Source: Nematopogon swammerdamellus
Taxonomy: Eukaryota > Arthropoda > Insecta > Lepidoptera > Adelidae
Assembly (NCBI GenBank): GCA_946902875.1
Contig: OX336339.1
Span: 24,335,349 to 24,399,348, forward strand
Length of the DNA: 64,000 nucleotides
Direction: 5' to 3'
Position numbers and translations under genes: made by a program. Shown piece after piece: positions 60,163-64,000 of this stretch (within the stretch, counting starts at the first letter, position 1; each line of letters opens with the position of its first letter). Below the pieces are notes generated by a model that saw only the letters and a list, made by a program, of their open reading frames with translations, made no database searches and was not told the DNA's origin.

Positions 60163-60792
60163 TTTTAGGGTTCCGTAGGAATTCCGTACAAATTTTCTTT
60201 TTCAGGAAGCCTATTACTAAGCCTACGCCGTGTGTCTGATGGCTGTATCTTTTGAACCTTAATAGGTATGGCGGTTATCCTATAAAATTTATAAAAAAGA
60301 AAAGAGTAAGCAATGATGGGAAGACAAGAAACGAGTTTTTTTTTCTTATTATATCTTAAAAACTATAATATATGCAAGCGTCAAACTTAGTGCGATTATA
60401 GTGTAAACTCTAAAGTAAAACCACAAACTAATGTTTTTAAGTTTACTCTGTTATTAATTATATAAATTTTTAAGTTTCCGGATTAACAGTATTAAAGACT
60501 TACATATTTTGCAACCTACCCACAGCTACAATCTTCGAAAAAGAGCAGTTTGACGTCTGGTACAACGGACACCAGACGCCGGCTCCAGGAACTCCCGCAG
60601 TCACTGAAGAAGCCCGTGACGTGGCGAGCGAAACGTTGACTTGTGTAAGTCTTTAGTACACCTCCTGTTAATCCGGAAACTTAAAAATGAATACAACCAC
60701 AAATAATAAAAAAAGCGCCCAAATATGTGGTGGCACGGATGGAATCCGCGGTGCGCGAGTCCGACTCGGACTTGGCACGTTATTTTTTTTTT
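60163..60792 (-). mobile_element. GTCY-MITE variant, split by a MITE
   Basis: The left part reads tttttagggttccgtaggaa, agcctattactaagcctacg, ggctgtatcttttgaacctt and tgcaagcgtcaaacttagtg. The right part from about 60688 reads acaaccacaaataataaaaa, atgtggtggcacggatggaa and gcgagtccgactcggacttg. It is the same variant as 35305-35650. Confidence 0.7.
60467..60687. mobile_element. 221-bp MITE with about 45-bp inverted ends
   Basis: The left end tttttaagtttccggattaa cagtattaaagacttacata mirrors the right end (gtgtaagtctttagtacacc, tcctgttaatccggaaactt). The core contains gacgtctggt...accagacgcc, a further inverted pair, and gtggcgagcgaaacgttgac. The target duplication is not clear because both flanks are A/T. 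Confidence 0.75.
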
Positions 60793-60794
60793 CA

Positions 60795-61255
60795 TTTTAT
60801 TTGTTAAAATTTGCCGGGGCTTCGCTTGCATGATATTCGTATTTAAAGAAAAGAAAGTTAGTAAGAAAGAAGGCCGAGCTACATTCAGGTAAACAATAAA
60901 CCTTCTCGATGAAAGTAAGTAACAAAGGGCGAGGCCCGATACCGTACCTTTATTGCGAAGAATTCGGTTTGTATGAGAGCAACATCTTAGCGTAACCGGA
61001 ACTGAAATTTATTTAGCCTATCCTGTGTCACGTCTATGTGCTTGTACTAAGTTTCATCGAATTCAGATGGTCGGTTTAAGAGTTATGGAGGAATATACAT
61101 ACATACAGAAAATATTTCCAGAAATCGTCATTTTAGTTTTAGTATCATACATAGAGTCTGCAAAAGAAAAACAAAGTAAATTGCTCTATGATCACCCTTA
61201 CAGCTTTATTATTCTCAACATATACCTATCAGCCATTTATTAAGAACATTTTGTT
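60795..61255 (+). mobile_element. Family E repeat with internal insertion
   Basis: The start ggggcttcgcttgcatgata, ttcgtatttaaagaaaagaa is followed by about 80 bp of the ggccgagctacattcagg / aaagggcgaggcc type also seen, inverted, at 14960-15170. It then resumes taccgtacctttattgcgaa, gagcaacatcttagcgtaac, tgatcggt-like tggtcggtttaagagttatg and tagtatcatacatagagtct. Confidence 0.75.
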
Positions 61256-61985
61256 GATGATAGCAAAAGCAAGTTCAAGAAGCTAGTTGGCTCCATCGAC
61301 ATGGACTTTAAGTTTGATCTTGGCTCCTCAATTTTGTAGTACCACTTGTCAAAAGCTTCGCATCACCAAGGCCGAAGCACATAAGCACACAACGAAAGGA
61401 CCAACATCGTGCTTCGCTTCGGCGAGCCTCGCTGCGAATAGCTCAAGTGGACAATCATCATAATGGGCTCGGAACCCAGATAGCTCCAGTTCCATACAAT
61501 AGGTGAATTCACTAGCGGCGAAATCGAGGATCGAGTACATACATATCGAGTAAAATTAATATCGCCATTACGTACTGGCATTTACATCGAGAAAAAGTAG
61601 TGGTTGTGTCAGATATACGACCACAAACTTTACGTAGAATATCTCGAGCACTCCGATTAAGCGCCGAGTTTGGTTTATTGTGAGGTCACACGTTCCATGG
61701 CACAAATTACGAGTGATAGATAAGACAATACACTGTAATTTTTAACTGACCTCTTAATACGATCAGAAATAATCAAATATATTATCAATAAATATATATT
61801 AAGCGCAAATACTACTTTTTTAAATTAAACTGACGTCATATCCATTTCTTGAATTCGCCCAGCTATTTAATCTATGCATGATATGCCATTTCGAAATGTA
61901 ATATCTAATTTGTCAAAAACGTCAAAAGCGCTGTTTCTACATATACTTCCAGAAATGAGGTTGTTTTTACGCTTTTTTCCGCTAC
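61256..61985. other. No recognised gene
   Basis: 61360-61450 contains several gcttcg/cgaagc motifs (ccaaggccgaagcac, cttcgcttcggcgagcctcg) like the 14960-15170 repeat. Open frames there (61349-61581, minus) lack domains. The stretch ends at the assembly gap. Confidence 0.4.
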
Positions 61986-62185
61986 NNNNNNNNNNNNNNN
62001 NNNNNNNNNNNNNNNNNNNNNNNNNNNNNNNNNNNNNNNNNNNNNNNNNNNNNNNNNNNNNNNNNNNNNNNNNNNNNNNNNNNNNNNNNNNNNNNNNNNN
62101 NNNNNNNNNNNNNNNNNNNNNNNNNNNNNNNNNNNNNNNNNNNNNNNNNNNNNNNNNNNNNNNNNNNNNNNNNNNNNNNNNNNNN
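61986..62185. other. Assembly gap of 200 N
   Basis: Exactly 200 N, a placeholder length. It abuts the hexamer array, which is probably what broke the assembly, so the real array may be longer. Confidence 0.99.
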
Positions 62186-63040
62186 AGAGGCAGAGGCAGA
62201 GGCAGAGGCAGAGGCAGAGGCAGAGGCAGAGGCAGAGGCAGAGGCAGAGGCAGAGGCAGAGGCAGAGGCAGAGGCAGAGGCAGAGGCAGAGCAGAGGCAG
62301 AGGCAGAGGCAGAGGCAGAGGCAGAGGCAGAGGCAGAGGCAGAGGCAGAGGCAGAGGCAGAGGCAGAGGCAGAGGCAGAGGCAGAGCAGAGGCAGAGGCA
62401 GAGGCAGAGGCAGAGGCAGAGGCAGAGGCAGAGGCAGAGGCAGAGGCAGAGGCAGAGGCAGAGGCAGAGGCAGAGGCAGAGGCAGAGGCAGAGGCAGAGG
62501 CAGAGGCAGAGGCAGAGGCAGAGGCAGAGGCAGAGGCAGAGGCAGAGGCAGAGGCAGAGGCAGAGGCAGAGGCAGAGGCAGAGGCAGAGGCAGAGCAGAG
62601 GCAGAGGCAGAGCAGAGCAGAGGCAGAGGCAGAGGCAGAGGCAGAGGCAGAGGCAGAGGCAGAGGCAGAGGCAGAGGCAGAGGCAGAGGCAGAGGCAGAG
62701 GCAGAGGCAGAGAGGCAGAGGCAGAGGCAGAGCAGAGGCAGAGGCAGAGGCAGAGGCAGAGGCAGAGGCAGAGGCAGAGGCAGAGGCAGAGGCAGAGGCA
62801 GAGGCAGAGGCAGAGGCAGAGGCAGAGGCAGAGGCAGAGGCAGAGGCAGAGGCAGAGGCAGAGGCAGAGCAGAGGCAGAGGCAGAGGCAGAGGCAGAGGC
62901 AGAGGCAGAGGCAGAGGCAGAGGCAGAGGCAGAGGCAGAGGCAGAGGCAGAGGCAGAGGCAGAGGCGAGAGGGAGAGGGAGAGGGGAGAGGTGAGAGGGA
63001 GAGGGAGAGGGAGAGGGAGAGGGAGAGGCAGAGGGAGAGG
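62186..63040. repeat. (AGAGGC)n hexamer array
   Basis: The array is almost pure agaggc from the gap to about 62965. It is interrupted at 62287, 62384, 62593, 62609-62619, 62710-62730 and 62869 by units shortened to agagc or altered to agaggcagag junctions. It ends in (GAGAGG)n at 62966-63040. The strand is purine-rich, A+G with C every sixth base. Very long open frames on both strands (up to 418 codons) are artefacts of the period. Confidence 0.97.
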
Positions 63041-63368
63041 GATAATATAATAAAGTTTTCAAAATGTCGAATGGAATGCGAGTAAGAACCTCTGGCAAAA
63101 GCTACTAAATGCATGCCGATCAAATGCTGGCAACAAGGCGAAATGTATGTAATTTATATTATTCACGTCTCTGTGGTAAGGATTTCTTGGTCTAGAAGAT
63201 AATAAATAAAATATACCTGCTTGAATGTCCGTATCCTCGGTGAGGTTTCTAGGAGTTGTATTGTAAACAAGCGCAATGTAAAGGAATCAACTATACTTAA
63301 ATAACTACAATAACTATATTTAAAAGTTCGAGCTATGTATCTATTTCGTAAAACATTAAAAATAAAAA
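63041..63368. other. No recognised feature
   Basis: No repeat family, coding motif or RNA gene was recognised. Confidence 0.4.
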
Positions 63369-63508
63369 TAATCCCGATCCTTAAAAATTCAACAATAATT
63401 TTCATTTACTTACTCAAATGAGTCGGGTGACCGCTAAGTAAATATCTACGCAGTTCTGAGTTTTTACATCGTATTTACTTAGCGGTCCTCCAACTCCTTT
63501 CAGTAAGT

Positions 63509-63548
63509 CAGTCAGTCAGTCAGCGTGTAAGCACCATGCCTCTCCAAT
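63509..63548 (-). mobile_element. 40-bp RTE stub inside the family D hairpin
   Basis: The insert is cagtcagtcagtcagcgtgt, aagcaccatgcctctccaat. On the minus strand this is the aggcat-type last codons of the RTE polymerase followed by its (GACT)n tail. The sequence gtaagt is present on both sides (63503-63508, 63549-63554), and removing the insert restores the hairpin arm. Confidence 0.75.
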
Positions 63549-63602
63549 GTAAGTAAACCGAAATTATTTTTATATTTGTGATTTAACTTTTATTTCATGT
63601 TT

Positions 63603-64000
63603 TAAAAAACCGCATCCCATCGGTCCATCCGTGAGACGTGAATTTTTATTACTTCATAAAAATTACATGATTACTTTATTACTAACATTCATAGCTAAGA
63701 ACCATCCCGGTTAAACCAGCTTTTTAATAAAAAAACCGCATCCCATTGGTCCATCCGTGAGACGTGAATTTTTATTACTTCATAAAAATTACATGATTAC
63801 TTCATTACTAACATACATAGCTAAGAACCATCCCGGTTAAATCAGCTTTTTAATAAAAAAACCGCATCCCATTGGTCCATCCGTGAGACGCAAATTTTTA
63901 TTACTTCATAAAAATTACATGATTACTTCATTACTAACATTCATAGCTAAGAACAATCCCGGTTAAACCAGCTTTTTAATAAAAAAAACCGCATCCAAAT
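63603..64000 (+). repeat. 126-bp tandem triplication within family D
   Basis: The landmark ccgcatccc or ccgcatcca starts at 63610, 63736, 63862 and 63989. Each unit reads cggtccatccgtgagacg, tttttattacttcataaaaa, ttacatgattact, agctaagaaccatcccggtt and ttttaataaaaaa. Units differ by only a few bases. The reference copy at 48803 has two diverged units instead. Confidence 0.93.

Larger units (their letters stand above)
63370..64000 (+). mobile_element. Family D element with amplified unit, runs off the window
   Basis: The hairpin half (63370-63600: cccgatccttaaaaattcaa, gtgaccgctaagtaaatatc, loop cagttctgagtttttacatc, gtatttacttagcggtcctc) is interrupted at 63509-63548. The right half starts near 63603 and is expanded into three 126-bp units. 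Confidence 0.82.

Noticed and set aside
61867..63123. Open frames of 397-418 codons on both strands over the hexamer array
   Set aside because: They exist only because the 6-bp period contains no stop in several frames and because N bases were read through. The predicted residues are two- or three-residue repeats. Not genes.
1..64000. W-chromosome or heterochromatin origin because of repeat density
   Set aside because: Repeat density is high, but several clean unique islands are interspersed. The sequence alone cannot decide the chromosome.

Overview
The window looks like eukaryotic, almost certainly lepidopteran (moth or butterfly), non-genic DNA. The evidence is the repeat content. There are many copies of a miniature inverted-repeat element carrying (GTCY)n microsatellites, a type described from Lepidoptera. 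There are also RTE-, jockey- and CR1-like LINE ends and SINEs typical of moths. No complete host gene was found. The only candidate host coding sequence is one 70-bp exon-like block at 58911-58980. Islands of apparently single-copy, non-repetitive DNA (about 4.6-6.6, 18.3-19.5, 35.7-36.2, 57.1-57.5 and 59.5-60.2 kb) fit a large intron or intergenic region. A run of exactly 200 N at 61986-62185 marks an assembly gap beside a hexamer array.

Layout. 0-4.6 kb: LINE ends, GTCY MITEs, a 155-bp satellite and a LINE C-terminus. 4.6-6.6 kb: unique DNA. 6.6-17.8 kb: dense SINEs, GTCY MITEs, LINE 3' ends and foldback elements (family D). 19.5-20.3 kb: a family E repeat split by a 387-bp TTAA-bounded foldback element. 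21.1-25.6 kb: the best preserved coding element, a CR1-like LINE on the minus strand (ORF1 part, endonuclease and reverse transcriptase, three lesions), lying between pieces of a 57-bp tandem array. 27.6-36.4 kb: SINEs, LINE ends, nested MITEs and a CpG-rich hairpin minisatellite. 36.86-42.65 kb: a 5.8-kb unit bounded by two 270-bp direct repeats that differ at one base (TG...CA ends, TATA on both outer sides). It has no recognisable pol gene and contains a 35-bp array and a sixteen-unit 71-bp hairpin array. 42.7-51.8 kb: LINE and SINE ends, and a decayed Tc1/mariner transposase. 51.8-61.3 kb: repeatedly nested insertions, several with exact target-site duplications. 62.2-63.0 kb: (AGAGGC)n. 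63.4-64.0 kb: a family D element with an amplified 126-bp unit that runs off the window.

How the parts relate. The SINEs are modular. Three heads (a tRNA/5S-rRNA hybrid, an unidentified head B, and a tRNA head C) are joined to related bodies and to at least three different tails. One tail resembles the 3' end of a LINE in this window. Insertion order can be read at several places: MITE into family E, hAT-like MITE into family E, LINE into family D, RTE stubs into a MITE and into a foldback. Family labels A to N are mine, defined by similarity within this window; no database was searched.
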